Assembly: GCF_003666685.1 (NCBI RefSeq)
Contig: NZ_RCIZ01000005.1
Coordinates: 248,001 to 312,000, forward strand
Direction: 5' to 3'
DNA length: 64,000 bases
Source: Mesorhizobium sp. YM1C-6-2
Lineage (GTDB): Bacteria; Pseudomonadota; Alphaproteobacteria; Rhizobiales; Rhizobiaceae
Shown: positions 10,845 through 19,664 of the stretch, in pieces
Layout: each line of letters starts with the position of its first letter
Numbering within the stretch: the first letter of the stretch is position 1
Position numbers and translations under genes: made by a program
The notes under the pieces: model-generated
What the model was told of the DNA's origin: nothing
The model's input: the letters and a program-made list of their open reading frames with translations, nothing else
Database searches by the model: none

Positions 10845-11867
10845 ATGACCGACCTGTTGCTCGATGTCAGGGAACTCAGTGTCAGCCTCGCCGGACGCGG
10901 GGCCGGCGCGACGCTTGTCGATGGCGTCAGCTTCTCGGTCGCCGCCGGCGAGGTCGTCTGCATCGTCGGCGAATCCGGTTGCGGCAAAACCGTGACCGCA
11001 CGCTCGATCATCGGCCTCAATCGCACCGATCCGAATTTCGAACTGTCGGGCAACGTTGCGTTCAGGGGCCAGAACCTGCTGGAACTGGACGAGGAAAGCA
11101 TGCGCCGCCTGCGCGGCGGAAGCATTGCGATGATCTTCCAGGATCCGATGAGCAGCCTGAACCCCCTCCAGCGGATCGGCGCGCAGATCGACGAAGCCCT
11201 GTCGATCCACACGCAACTCGACCGCACCGCACGGCGGCGACGCACGCTGGAGCTGCTTGCCGAAGTCGGAATCCCCAGCCCGGACACGCGGATCGACGAT
11301 TATCCACATCAGTTTTCGGGCGGCATGCGCCAGCGCGCGATGATTGCGCTCGCGCTGGCGGGCAATCCCGCCCTCCTGATCGCCGACGAGCCGACGACTG
11401 CCCTCGACGTCACCATGCAGAAGCAGATTCTTCTTCTCATCAAACGACTGCGCGCCGAATACGCGATGGCTGTGATCTTCATCACGCATGATCTTGGCGT
11501 GGTGGCCGAGATCGCCGATCGCGTGCTGGTCATGTATGCGGGCCGCTGCGTCGAGAGCGGCCCGGTGCGCGATGTCCTGCGCGCGCCTCAGCACCCCTAC
11601 ACGGCACGGCTCCTGGCCTCCATTCCCGCAGCCAACCGCGTAAAGACCCGGCGTCTGCCGACCATCAAGGGAGCCACGCCCATGCTGGCCGACGGCAGGC
11701 CGAAGGGGTGTGCGTTCCGGCCGCGCTGCGACTTTGCATTCGAGCAATGCAGCGACGAACCGCCGCTGGCGCCGCTCGAAGACGGCGCGCATCTTTCGCG
11801 CTGCTGGCTGGTGCCTAGCGTCGAACGGAGCCCCGCCGACCTCAAGATTGTCGAGGTCCTGCAATGA
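10845..11867 (+). CDS. dipeptide/oligopeptide-type ABC transporter ATP-binding protein (DppD-like)
   Basis: This 340-aa nucleotide-binding subunit has Walker A GESGCGKT (about 42-49), a FSGGMRQRA signature, Walker [13 protein letters not shown], and the C-terminal oligopeptide-transporter domain with Cys-rich [14 protein letters not shown]. The ATG at 10845 gives the normal family length; a longer frame starts inside the upstream gene. It overlaps the next ATPase gene by four bases. Together with the following four genes it makes a complete importer. Confidence 0.93.
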   Translation: MTDLLLDVRELSVSLAGRGAGATLVDGVSFSVAAGEVVCIVGESGCGKTVTARSIIGLNRTDPNFELSGNVAFRGQNLLELDEESMRRLRGGSIAMIFQDPMSSLNPLQRIGAQIDEALSIHTQLDRTARRRRTLELLAEVGIPSPDTRIDDYPHQFSGGMRQRAMIALALAGNPALLIADEPTTALDVTMQKQILLLIKRLRAEYAMAVIFITHDLGVVAEIADRVLVMYAGRCVESGPVRDVLRAPQHPYTARLLASIPAANRVKTRRLPTIKGATPMLADGRPKGCAFRPRCDFAFEQCSDEPPLAPLEDGAHLSRCWLVPSVERSPADLKIVEVLQ

Positions 11868-12898
11868 GCGCCCAACCCTTGCTGAGCGTGCGGGGCATAC
11901 GAAAGCTCTTTGCGATCCGGGGCGGGCTGTTCAGGCGCGTCAAGGCGGAGCTGCGGGCCGTCGACGGCGTAAGCTTCGACATCGCCGCTGGCGAGACCCT
12001 CGGGCTGGTCGGTGAATCCGGCTGCGGAAAATCCACGCTCGCGCGCTGCGTCGCGCGGCTCCACGAACCGACCGACGGCAGCATCGTCTTCGAGGGAGAG
12101 GACATCGCGCACAAATCCATGCGCGAGATGCGCCCGTTGCGGCGGCGCATACAGCTCGTGTTCCAGGATCCGATGGCGAGCCTGAACCCCCGCAAGCGCG
12201 TCGGCTCCATCTTGCGCGATGCCTCGCGCATCCAGGGGCTGGGGGGATCGCGGCAGGAAGAGCGCGACCGCGTCGTGGAACTGCTCGATCATGTGGGCCT
12301 GGCGGCGGCCTATGCCGACAGGCATCCACACGAGCTTTCCGGCGGACAGCGGCAGCGCATCGGCATCGCGCGGGCGCTGGCGCTGAACCCTCGCCTCATC
12401 GTCGCCGACGAGCCGGTTTCCGCGCTCGACGTGTCGGTGCAGGCGCAGATTCTGAATCTGCTCAAGGAGCTCCAGGAAAAGCTTGGGCTCAGTATTCTTT
12501 TCATATCGCATGACCTCGGCGTCATTCGCCATGTCTCGGACCGAATCGGGGTCATGTATCTCGGCAAACTGGTCGAGCTGGCGCCGGCGGAAGCGTTTTA
12601 TCAGGGGCCGCTGCACCCCTACTCGCAAGCGCTGCTCGCGGCGGTGCCCATGCCCGATCCCGACGCCGCCACCCACGCCGACAAGGCGATTGAAGGCGAC
12701 ATCCCAAGTCCGATCAACCCGCCGTCCGGATGCCGGTTCCATACACGCTGCCCGATCGCTGCGGATATCTGCTCGCGCGTCGAGCCGGCTTTGGAACATC
12801 ACGGAGAAGGCCGGCAGGTCGCATGCCATCTGGTGACAACCTCGACAACGGGAGGCCCCACGGGCGCGCAAGCGGTCCGCACTTTTTCGCGTGAATAG
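11864..12898 (+). CDS. dipeptide/oligopeptide-type ABC transporter ATP-binding protein (DppF-like)
   Basis: This 344-aa second ATPase has Walker [10 protein letters not shown], signature [19 protein letters not shown], Walker [14 protein letters not shown], and the C-terminal [14 protein letters not shown] motif of peptide transporter ATPases. It overlaps the DppD-like gene (ATGA) and is followed after 24 bp by the binding-protein gene. It would form the ATPase heterodimer that drives uptake of the locus substrate. Confidence 0.93.
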   Translation: MSAQPLLSVRGIRKLFAIRGGLFRRVKAELRAVDGVSFDIAAGETLGLVGESGCGKSTLARCVARLHEPTDGSIVFEGEDIAHKSMREMRPLRRRIQLVFQDPMASLNPRKRVGSILRDASRIQGLGGSRQEERDRVVELLDHVGLAAAYADRHPHELSGGQRQRIGIARALALNPRLIVADEPVSALDVSVQAQILNLLKELQEKLGLSILFISHDLGVIRHVSDRIGVMYLGKLVELAPAEAFYQGPLHPYSQALLAAVPMPDPDAATHADKAIEGDIPSPINPPSGCRFHTRCPIAADICSRVEPALEHHGEGRQVACHLVTTSTTGGPTGAQAVRTFSRE

Positions 12899-12922
12899 TC
12901 AACTTCAACAGGGGAGCAAGAC

Positions 12923-14467
12923 ATGACCATTGGAACAGTGCATTTGAACAGGGCGCAATTCCTGCGTCTTCTTGGAGGAACCGCCGCAGCCGCGATGCTG
13001 CCAGTCGGGTTGGCGATGAGCCCGGCAGCACTGGCGCAAGGGAGCGGCGAACTGATCGTCGGCATCTCGAGCGACATCAACACGCTTGATCCGCAGATGT
13101 CACCCAACGACGTGTTTCGTCACACTATCCGCTCGACCGTGTTCGAGGCGCTGGTCTTCATCAACCCCGACACGCTCAAGGCCGATCCCATGCTGGCGGA
13201 AAGCTGGGAGATCGCGCCCGATGGCCTGACCGCAACCTTCAAGCTGGAATCCGGCGTCACCTGGCATGACGGCTCGCCATTCACCGCAGCCGACGTGGTG
13301 TATTCCTTAAAGCGCGTCCAGAACAAGGAAGTCGGCAGTCCCTTCGCGCCGCAGCTGGTCGCGGTTTCCGGCGTCGAAGCCGTCGACGACTTGACCGTCA
13401 AGCTTACCCTCGCCAATCCCGTACCCGGCATTCTCGCAAACCTGGCGGTGATCCAGATCGTCAAGGAAGCCAATATCGGGGCGATCAACACGGCGCCGAT
13501 CGGCACCGGCCCGTTCAAGTTCGCAAGCTGGGCACCGGGCGATCATATCCGCGTCGAGCGTTTTGCAGAGCATCGCAACGCGCCGCAGATCGGCGCGATA
13601 GAGTGGCGCATCGTTCCCGATTCACAGGCCCGTCTCGCCGGCATGCAGGACGGGACGCTGCAGATGGTCGCCCTGGTCGAGGGCAAGGATGTCGTGCAGG
13701 CACAGGCGGCCGGCATCGAGGTCATCCAGACCAAGCCGTACATCCTCTACGAAAACTTCAACATCAACACCAAGCGCGCGCCATTCGACGACAAGCGCGT
13801 CCGTCAGGCCCTCGCCCATGCGTTCGACCGCGAGAGCTATGCAAAGGCCGTCTGGTTCGGCCTGGCGCGACCGACGATCAATCCGGTCCCGCAGGAAATG
13901 GCGACCTATTGGCCGGAATCGGCCAGCATGTATCCTTTCGACCTGGATAAGTCCGCGGCGCTGCTCGCCGAGGCCGGCTTCAGCAAGGACAACCCCCTGA
14001 AGATGGAGATCCTGACGATCCAGGGTTTCGACTCCCTGAAGTCCATGGCTCTGATCCTCCAGGACAACCTCAACCGCCTCGGCCACCAGGTGACGGTGCG
14101 GGAGCTCGAGGTCACCGTGTGGCTGGACCGGGTGCTCAACAAGCCCGACTACGACGTCACGACGGACAACTTCAACACGGGTCCCGAAGATCCGGCCAGC
14201 ATGTTCAACTCGCCCAACCTCGCCCCGACCTCGAACGTGAATTACTGGAACCCCGACGGATACGCCGATCTCGTCAAGCGGGCCGGCGCGGAGCTGGATC
14301 ATGCGAAGCAGATCGAGCTCTATCAGGAGCTCCAGAAGCTGCTGCTCGACGAGATGCCGCAGATCACGGTCAACCACCTTCCGCTCTTTTTCCTTGGAAA
14401 CGAAGGAGCAAAGTCGCTGGTCATCGGCCCGAGCGGCATCGACGACTATACTAAAGTGACCCAGTAG
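12923..14467 (+). CDS. ABC transporter periplasmic substrate-binding protein (family 5)
   Basis: This 514-aa protein starts with an export signal (about residues 1-38, hydrophobic GGTAAAAMLPVGLAM, cleavage near ALAQ) and continues as a family-5 solute-binding protein (DppA/OppA type), with the family pattern DINTLDPQMSPND and later AESWEIAPDG. Such proteins bind peptides but also glycosides, opines and nickel chelates. GGGAG precedes the ATG. Its position between the ATPases and permeases, within a GntR-controlled catabolic operon, suggests it captures the locus substrate. Confidence 0.92.
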   Translation: MTIGTVHLNRAQFLRLLGGTAAAAMLPVGLAMSPAALAQGSGELIVGISSDINTLDPQMSPNDVFRHTIRSTVFEALVFINPDTLKADPMLAESWEIAPDGLTATFKLESGVTWHDGSPFTAADVVYSLKRVQNKEVGSPFAPQLVAVSGVEAVDDLTVKLTLANPVPGILANLAVIQIVKEANIGAINTAPIGTGPFKFASWAPGDHIRVERFAEHRNAPQIGAIEWRIVPDSQARLAGMQDGTLQMVALVEGKDVVQAQAAGIEVIQTKPYILYENFNINTKRAPFDDKRVRQALAHAFDRESYAKAVWFGLARPTINPVPQEMATYWPESASMYPFDLDKSAALLAEAGFSKDNPLKMEILTIQGFDSLKSMALILQDNLNRLGHQVTVRELEVTVWLDRVLNKPDYDVTTDNFNTGPEDPASMFNSPNLAPTSNVNYWNPDGYADLVKRAGAELDHAKQIELYQELQKLLLDEMPQITVNHLPLFFLGNEGAKSLVIGPSGIDDYTKVTQ

Positions 14468-14533
14468 GCATTTTTCATACTCCAGAACGGGGCCGGCGGT
14501 GCAAGGATCACCGCCGGCCATCAAGGTTTGAAC

Positions 14534-15478
14534 ATGGGAACGTATCTTCTCGGCCGCATGCTCGGTGGATTGGCGACGCTGATCTGCGTCAGCGCGCTGG
14601 CATTCTTCGCCACGGCACTCGCGCCGGGTAACCCCGCCGCCGTCCTGCTGGGCAACATGGCGACGCCAGAGCGGGTGGAGGCGGTGACGCGCCAGATGGG
14701 CCTCGACCAGCCCCTGCCCACGCGCTACCTGATATGGCTCAGGGAAACCGTGCAGGGGAACCTCGGCACGTCGAACCTCAGCTTCAAGCCGGTCAACGAC
14801 CTGTTGATGACTGCATTGCCGCCGACGCTGCAGCTTGCCTTCTCGAGCCTCATCATCGCCGTCGTCATAGCGCTTCCGATCGGACTTCTGCTGGCCCAGA
14901 ACGAGCGACGCTGGTGGAGCCGTCCCGTCTCCGCGCTGATCACGGTCGGCATATCGGTGCCGGGCTTCTGGGTGGGGCTCCTTCTGATCATCACCTTTTC
15001 GGTATGGCTGAAGCTGCTGCCGTCGGCAGGCTATGTGCCGCTTTCGCGCGGCGTCTGGGGCAATTTCCGCTCCATGATCCTGCCCGTCCTCACATTGACG
15101 ATCTATCTGGTTCCACCGCTTGTTCGTTTCGTGCGCATGACCGCGCTTGAAGTCCTGCGCGAAGGCTATGTCGACACCGCCCGCGCCAAGGGCGTCAAGC
15201 CGTCGGCCATCCTGATGCGGCATGTGGCGCCCAACACGATGATCACGACGGTGACCTATATCGGGCTTCAGCTTGGCGTCCTCATTTCAGGCGCCATCGT
15301 GATCGAGGTGATCTTTTCGATCCCCGGGCTTGGCCGACTCGGCATGAACGCAGTGCTGAACCGGGATTATCCGGTCATCCAGGGCGTCGTCCTCGTGGCG
15401 GCCTGCGGCTACGTGCTGGTCAATCTGCTGATCGACCTCGCCTATGTGCTGATCGATCCAAGGGTACGGACACAATGA
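14534..15478 (+). CDS. ABC transporter permease (DppB-like)
   Basis: This 314-aa membrane protein has about six transmembrane segments and the inner-membrane component signature, with EAA-loop-like DTARAKGVKPSAILMRHV. The ATG at 14534 is preferred over a TTG six bases earlier because AAGG lies eight bases upstream of it. It overlaps the next permease gene by four bases. It forms the membrane channel with the DppC-like protein. Confidence 0.92.
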   Translation: MGTYLLGRMLGGLATLICVSALAFFATALAPGNPAAVLLGNMATPERVEAVTRQMGLDQPLPTRYLIWLRETVQGNLGTSNLSFKPVNDLLMTALPPTLQLAFSSLIIAVVIALPIGLLLAQNERRWWSRPVSALITVGISVPGFWVGLLLIITFSVWLKLLPSAGYVPLSRGVWGNFRSMILPVLTLTIYLVPPLVRFVRMTALEVLREGYVDTARAKGVKPSAILMRHVAPNTMITTVTYIGLQLGVLISGAIVIEVIFSIPGLGRLGMNAVLNRDYPVIQGVVLVAACGYVLVNLLIDLAYVLIDPRVRTQ

Positions 15479-16344
15479 GCGCGACCGCAACCAGCCCGGG
15501 GCGGGAGCGGCGCAGACAGGCCGGCGTCCTTGGGTTCCTCATCCGCCGCTCGCCGGTCGCGCTCGCGCTGGTCGCCCTCTTCCTGCTGGCGGCATCGATC
15601 GGCCCGATCGTCGCTCCGCATTCGATGACCGACACGAACCTCGCAATGGCGCTGCAAGGCCCGAGCGCCGAGCACTGGCTGGGCACCGATCCGCTGGGAC
15701 GCGACGTCCTGAGCAGGCTGCTTGGCGCCTCGCGTGTCGCCGCACAGGCGTTTCTCATCGTCGTCCTGCTCGGCGGCGTGATAGGCACCACGCTCGGGCT
15801 GATCGCGGGCGGCCGGGGAGGCATCGTCGACTTGCTGGTGTCCAGGATAACGGAGATCCTGCAGGGCTTCCCCACCATCCTCGTGGCCATCGTCATCGTC
15901 GCGCTTCTGAGCCCCTCGCTCACCAACGCCATGATCGCGGTGGGGCTGGCGGCGGTGCCGGATTTCGCGCGCGTGTCGCGAAGCGTCGCGATCCAGTTGC
16001 GCGATCGTGAATTCGTCGATGCCGCGCGTGGCCTTGGCGCAAGCGAACTGCGCATCCTGTGGAGCGAGATCCTTCCCAACATGATCGGCCCGCTGGTCGT
16101 TGTCGCGAGCTTCGACGGGGCGCAGGCCGTGTTGTGGGAGGCCTCGCTGAGTTTCCTCGGCCTCGGCGTACAGCCGCCCGCCCCCTCCTTCGGCTCCATG
16201 CTCCGGGAGGCGCAGAGCTTTCTGGCGATTCAGCCGTCGCTGGCGATCGTCGTCGGCCTTGCCGTTTCGGGCTTCATCCTGGGCCTCAATCTTCTGGGCG
16301 ACGCGCTTGGCGAGTACTTCCAGAAACCAGGAAGAAACATATAA
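15475..16344 (+). CDS. ABC transporter permease (DppC-like)
   Basis: This 289-aa permease has an N-terminal segment followed by about six membrane helices; the EAA-loop-like stretch is FVDAARGLGASELRILWSE. It contains the LGTDPLGRDVLSR motif typical of DppC/OppC proteins. It is the last gene of the catabolic operon. Immediately downstream are only transposase debris and the right copy of the long repeat. Confidence 0.92.
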   Translation: MSATATSPGRERRRQAGVLGFLIRRSPVALALVALFLLAASIGPIVAPHSMTDTNLAMALQGPSAEHWLGTDPLGRDVLSRLLGASRVAAQAFLIVVLLGGVIGTTLGLIAGGRGGIVDLLVSRITEILQGFPTILVAIVIVALLSPSLTNAMIAVGLAAVPDFARVSRSVAIQLRDREFVDAARGLGASELRILWSEILPNMIGPLVVVASFDGAQAVLWEASLSFLGLGVQPPAPSFGSMLREAQSFLAIQPSLAIVVGLAVSGFILGLNLLGDALGEYFQKPGRNI

Positions 16345-16370
16345 CGCGAATTCATGCCTGTTTGCCTCAC

Positions 16371-16475
16371 CAACTCCGGGAGAACGACTATTGCGAGAGC
16401 TTCAACGCGAAGCTCTCTGCGACCAACTCGTTTTGCAGCGGGGGAGAAAACCGTTCATCCGTCGTAGATGAGATC
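16371..16475 (+). mobile_element. remnant of IS3-family transposase orfB
   Basis: A short stretch encodes ENDYCESFNAKL, matching the DDE-region motif ENGYCESFNGKLRDEL of IS3-family transposases. A frameshift right after it (about 16418) continues as CDQLVLQ, matching the RDELL part. No ends, no start and no other transposase parts are present. It marks past insertion or recombination at the right edge of the catabolic module. Confidence 0.6.
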
Positions 16476-16571
16476 GAAGCCGCGTTCGAGCAGCCAACGC
16501 AAAAGCTGCCCGTCCGCTAGCGGCCCCAAACCAGACAGTGTGAAATAACAATGCACACTTTTGGTTGCCGA
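16455..16571 (-). pseudogene. possible orphan 3' end of an unknown gene
   Basis: On the minus strand a short frame ends in LADGQLLRWLLERGFDLIYDG and a stop at 16455. The composition looks like a genuine protein C-terminus, not random sequence, but only about 38 codons are open and there is no ribosome-binding site. I do not recognise the family. It may be the tail of a gene cut by the same event that left the transposase fragment. Confidence 0.3.
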
Positions 16572-16717
16572 TCACGAATATAGGCGCTTAGCTACCCTTT
16601 ACGTGCTGTTCGGCGCACCCGTGTCGGTCTGGGATTCATTCGTCTCCAAATCTCGCTCGAAAGTTCTTCTGCTGCTAAGGCAAGCGCGGAGGTATTCGTC
16701 ACATAACTCGGTGACAC

Positions 16718-16850
16718 CGAAATTGGACTGCGTATCATCTGACACGCGTAAACTGCGCGCAAAGAAAAAGCCGGGGCGGGCCCGGCTTTCCTTCGATGCT
16801 TCCGCCCTTCTCAGGGATAGCTGCCAGAATTCGGCTGCGGGCGTTCCGGC
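16718..16850. repeat. right copy of imperfect long direct repeat
   Basis: This is the partner of 1941-2070 in the same orientation. It covers the intergenic terminator and the last codons of the intact fecR-type gene. Matching is best at the two ends (identical at 16718-16738, 53 of 55 at 16781-16835). The two copies bracket the broken oxidoreductase genes and the catabolic operon, and their spacing is close to 14,780 bp. Confidence 0.75.
16767..16789 (-). terminator. terminator of the FecR-domain gene
   Basis: AAAGCCGGG (16767-16775) pairs with CCCGGCTTT (16781-16789) across a 5-nt loop. Read on the minus strand, downstream of the stop at 16811, the stem is followed by a TTTTTC run, as in a Rho-independent terminator. 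Confidence 0.75.
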
Positions 16851-17569
16851 CGGCCGGCGCCGCCGGGGTCGGTCCGCTGCAGGCCGTTGCCGGCGCCGGC
16901 CAGGCCGCAGCTGCCGCTGGCAAAGCCGTAGAAGCCGCGTGTCAGCCGCTGCCTGCCCGACAGGAACGGGAAAGCGCTGTTGGTGCCGACGGTCTGGAAG
17001 ATGGTGCGGTCGACGCGCGCTGCGTCGCTGACGCCGCCGCTCGGGGTTGCGATCACGACATCGCAGCGGCGGCGCAGTTCCTGGCAGCCGTTGACGCCGC
17101 AGAATTGCGCGGCGCCCTCAAGCAGCACGACGGAGGTCAGGCCACCCGGGCCGACGAAGATATCGAGCCGGGTGCCGCGAACGCCGATGGTGCCCGCCGG
17201 CGTCACGATCTCGTAGGCCTGCGACTTCGACTTGCCGCTGATCCAGCGGAACGAACCGCGCGCGGCGTTGAGGGTGAGCTGGTTGAACGTATTCGAATCG
17301 TTGAAGACGAAGCGGTCGATGACCACCGAGGAACTGCCGCCGACGGCGAACTTGGTGCCGTCCCGGAACGTGAATTCACCCAGGCCGCTCTGCGAGGTGG
17401 TGATGCGCTCGTCGCGGTAGACGGGAGACTTCAACGCAAGCGGCCCGCTTGCGCCGGTCACCGCCGTCTTGATGAGGGTCGCCTGCCCCACCTGCTCCTG
17501 GGCAAACGCCACCGACGTCGACAGAAGAGCAGCCAGCGCCGCAATCGTCTTTTTTGCCAATCCCCGCAT
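16811..17569 (-). CDS. FecR-domain exported protein
   Basis: This 252-aa protein has a signal peptide (AALAALLSTSVAFAQ, cleavage after about residue 22) followed by a FecR domain (about 35-150, with GEFTFRDGTKFAVGGSSSVVIDRF and TPAGTIGVRGTRLDIFVGP). The C-terminal half is Gly/Arg-rich and low in recognisable motifs. FecR domains occur in periplasmic signalling and envelope proteins; no sigma factor or TonB receptor is next to it here. The chosen ATG at 17569 has GGAG six bases before it. Another ATG at 17581 shares one base with the porin stop (TGATG), so translation is probably coupled to the porin. Confidence 0.8.
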   Translation of the reverse strand: MRGLAKKTIAALAALLSTSVAFAQEQVGQATLIKTAVTGASGPLALKSPVYRDERITTSQSGLGEFTFRDGTKFAVGGSSSVVIDRFVFNDSNTFNQLTLNAARGSFRWISGKSKSQAYEIVTPAGTIGVRGTRLDIFVGPGGLTSVVLLEGAAQFCGVNGCQELRRRCDVVIATPSGGVSDAARVDRTIFQTVGTNSAFPFLSGRQRLTRGFYGFASGSCGLAGAGNGLQRTDPGGAGRPERPQPNSGSYP

Positions 17570-17580
17570 AGGACGCTCCA

Positions 17581-18846
17581 TCAGCCGCCGAAATTCGCCT
17601 GGGCACGAACGAAGAAGCCCCAGTTCTCCGTAGGGACTTCGCGACCGTCCCAGTATTCGTTCCAGTTCTGGAACTCGTCGTTGAAATTGTCGATGTAGGC
17701 GATCTCGGGGGTGATGACGAAGTTCGGGACGAGCTCGTAAGCCACGTTGGCCACGACCGCGAAATCCTCCATCTGGTCATAGGAGACCTGGAGGTTGAAG
17801 GTCGCCTTGTCGGTCAGCATGAATGAGCCGCCGGCCCAGAGCGCCCAGTTCCCGCCCCAGGGCGCATAATAGTTAGGGCTGTCCTTCACGCTGAACTCGT
17901 GAAAGCCACTGTCGTCAACGTAGAAGTCCCGGAAGCCAAGCGTATCCGCCTCATCATCATATGAGGCCCACCCCGCCATCGCGAACAGCGACAGCCTGTC
18001 GGTCGGATAGAAGTCGACGCGCGCCTTGACCGCGCCTTCCTCCCAAACCGAATCGTAACCCGCCACAACGGACACCCCGCCCCACGCGCCCTGCCAGCCG
18101 ACGCCGCCGACGAGATGGGGCGTGTAGCTGTCCAGCGTATACAGATTGGGGTCGTCGAATGCCGGAGCCAGGAAAGGGGCGATCAAGTTTCCATCACCGA
18201 CTTCCAGCGCCACCGTCACGCCAAATCCGCTGTCGTTTGACCAGCCGTAGGCCATCTGGTGGGTGCCGTAAGGACCGTAACCGATGATGTCGTCGTTGAT
18301 GACGCCGCCGGCATATCCGGTGAAGGTGGAGAACAGCGAATCCGTCTTGCCGACGCGAAAACCGCCCAGTTGCAGATAGGCGTGTTCGATCGACACGTTG
18401 GTCACACTGTCGGTGAAACCGTTGTCGTCCGGCGGAAACGCGTCATACGTCTCCGTCTCCCAGTCGAAATTGATCGCCGAGTAGGTACGCAACGTGCCGA
18501 GTTCGGTCTCGGCGCGGGAATCCAGACGAAGCTGGAAGCGCGCACGCGTGTCATAGGTGTCATTCAGGTTTTCCCACCAGAAGGGAACCCCCTCAGCCCG
18601 ATCCTTCTTGTCGATGACATCCGTCAGGCCGAGCGCCTTTGCCCCTACATCCATGCGGATATAGCCACTCACCTTGAGGCAGGTTTCGGTGCCGGGAATG
18701 TAATAGAAGCCGACGCCATAGGTGTCGCAGACGCGGACATATTCCATCGGCTCGGGTTCGGCGATCACGACGGCATCGGCCGCGCGCGCCGCAGGAACCG
18801 CTGCAAGCATCGCGACCGATGCAAGCACGAAACGCCTGAATTGCAT
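17581..18846 (-). CDS. outer-membrane porin (Por_2/Omp2b-RopA family)
   Basis: This 421-aa protein has a clear signal peptide (MQFRRFVLASVAMLAAVPAA, cleavage near ARAAD) and then the family hallmark VCDTYGVGFYYIPGTETCLKVSGYI split across the mature N-terminus. Alternating aromatic and polar beta strands follow, ending in FVRAQANFGG with few large loops recognisable. It is a trimeric general porin of Rhizobiales. ATG 18846 is chosen because GGAGG lies upstream and the signal peptide starts there. The FecR-domain gene follows with a one-base overlap. Confidence 0.92.
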   Translation of the reverse strand: MQFRRFVLASVAMLAAVPAARAADAVVIAEPEPMEYVRVCDTYGVGFYYIPGTETCLKVSGYIRMDVGAKALGLTDVIDKKDRAEGVPFWWENLNDTYDTRARFQLRLDSRAETELGTLRTYSAINFDWETETYDAFPPDDNGFTDSVTNVSIEHAYLQLGGFRVGKTDSLFSTFTGYAGGVINDDIIGYGPYGTHQMAYGWSNDSGFGVTVALEVGDGNLIAPFLAPAFDDPNLYTLDSYTPHLVGGVGWQGAWGGVSVVAGYDSVWEEGAVKARVDFYPTDRLSLFAMAGWASYDDEADTLGFRDFYVDDSGFHEFSVKDSPNYYAPWGGNWALWAGGSFMLTDKATFNLQVSYDQMEDFAVVANVAYELVPNFVITPEIAYIDNFNDEFQNWNEYWDGREVPTENWGFFVRAQANFGG

Positions 18847-19238
18847 TCCCGCCTCCGCCCAATGCCACCTGATTGGGAAGCGTGCCAACTTCCCAATCCA
18901 CGTTTGAAACACTCCGCCTATTGCCGCAACGACAACCTTTAGTGGAACCGAAGTTAAAACAGCTTCCATCGGCAGGTGTTGCTATTGAGCCACAATCGTT
19001 GGGAGGTCAAAATCATTTGGAAGCAGCAGATATTATTCAGGTTGCACGCGCGGGAGCCGTCAGTGCTTCGAAATCCGTGTTGCAGCGGTAGCCAGGCTCG
19101 CAGTCACCTCCGAGTGCAGGTCGGCTTGAGACGCTTCTGAAGCACGAAGCGAATCACTGCACATCTTCCGCGAAAACGGAATAGCCGCCGGCCCCGGGGA
19201 ATGTTGCTATTGCCGGGCGGGTCCACCCACCCGCTTCT

Positions 19239-19320
19239 GGCCGGCGCCTCACCCCAAGCCCCACGCCCTTGGCGCCGGCCACTCTCCCGGCGGAAGCACG
19301 CACCGTGCATGGTCCGCCGG
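19239..19320. repeat. pair of adjacent GC-rich inverted repeats
   Basis: First hairpin: GGCCGGCGCC (19239-19248) pairs with GGCGCCGGCC (19271-19280). Second hairpin: CCGGCGGA (19287-19294) pairs with TCCGCCGG (19313-19320) and encloses a nested GCACG/CGTGC stem (19296-19308). They resemble REP-like intergenic palindromes, though I cannot name a family. Confidence 0.7.
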
Positions 19321-19410
19321 CGGAGAAGTTTTATTCCGCGATAACGCAATAGCCGAATCGCATCCGCCTATGCTCTTCTAGTCAGGCGGCGGACCTTTGC
19401 GGGCCCGTCC

Positions 19411-19498
19411 GGCCGGCGCTCCTCAGGCAACACTCCCATTGAGCGCCGGCCACTTCACCGGATTGCCGGCACCCCTCTCCTCCCGGATGCCGGCAATC
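19411..19498. repeat. second pair of adjacent GC-rich inverted repeats
   Basis: GGCCGGCGCTC (19411-19421) pairs with GAGCGCCGGCC (19441-19451). Ten bases later GATTGCCGGCA (19461-19471) pairs with TGCCGGCAATC (19488-19498). Both stems are perfect 11-mers. The first shares its GGCCGGCGC arm with the hairpin at 19239, so the region may be a repeated palindromic element or a structured leader of the importer mRNA. Confidence 0.7.
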
Positions 19499-19664
19499 TG
19501 TGCACCCCAGGCGGCCGCTCCGTCCCTCACTCAGCCGTGGCAAGAATTTTCCCGACCGTGGCTCGGTGAAAAAAAGCTTTCCTGGCGTTAGGCTGCCCTC
19601 AGCCGGTAACTCTCCTTCCGCCTCTTCTCGCGATGCCGCGATCGTTGCCGTCATGGAGCACCCC

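Larger units (their letters stand above)
16345..16717. other. intergenic region of mobile debris
   Basis: Between the last permease gene and the right long repeat there is no intact gene. It holds the IS3 remnant, the orphan tail, and an unassigned, less GC-rich stretch at 16540-16717. Confidence 0.6.
18847..19664. other. hairpin-rich intergenic region between porin and second importer
   Basis: This 818-bp gap separates divergent genes and shows no convincing coding frame. The left part should hold the porin promoter. The right half (19239-19498) is packed with four GC-rich inverted repeats. Just before the importer is a less structured stretch with an A-run (about 19569-19575). Confidence 0.6.

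Noticed and set aside
9068-11287. A 739-codon minus-strand open frame
   Set aside because: It is antisense to the M81 peptidase, enolase-type and ATPase genes and reflects high-GC codon bias.
19239-19498. CRISPR-like array
   Set aside because: The units are inverted repeats with different arms and uneven spacing, not regularly spaced identical direct repeats.
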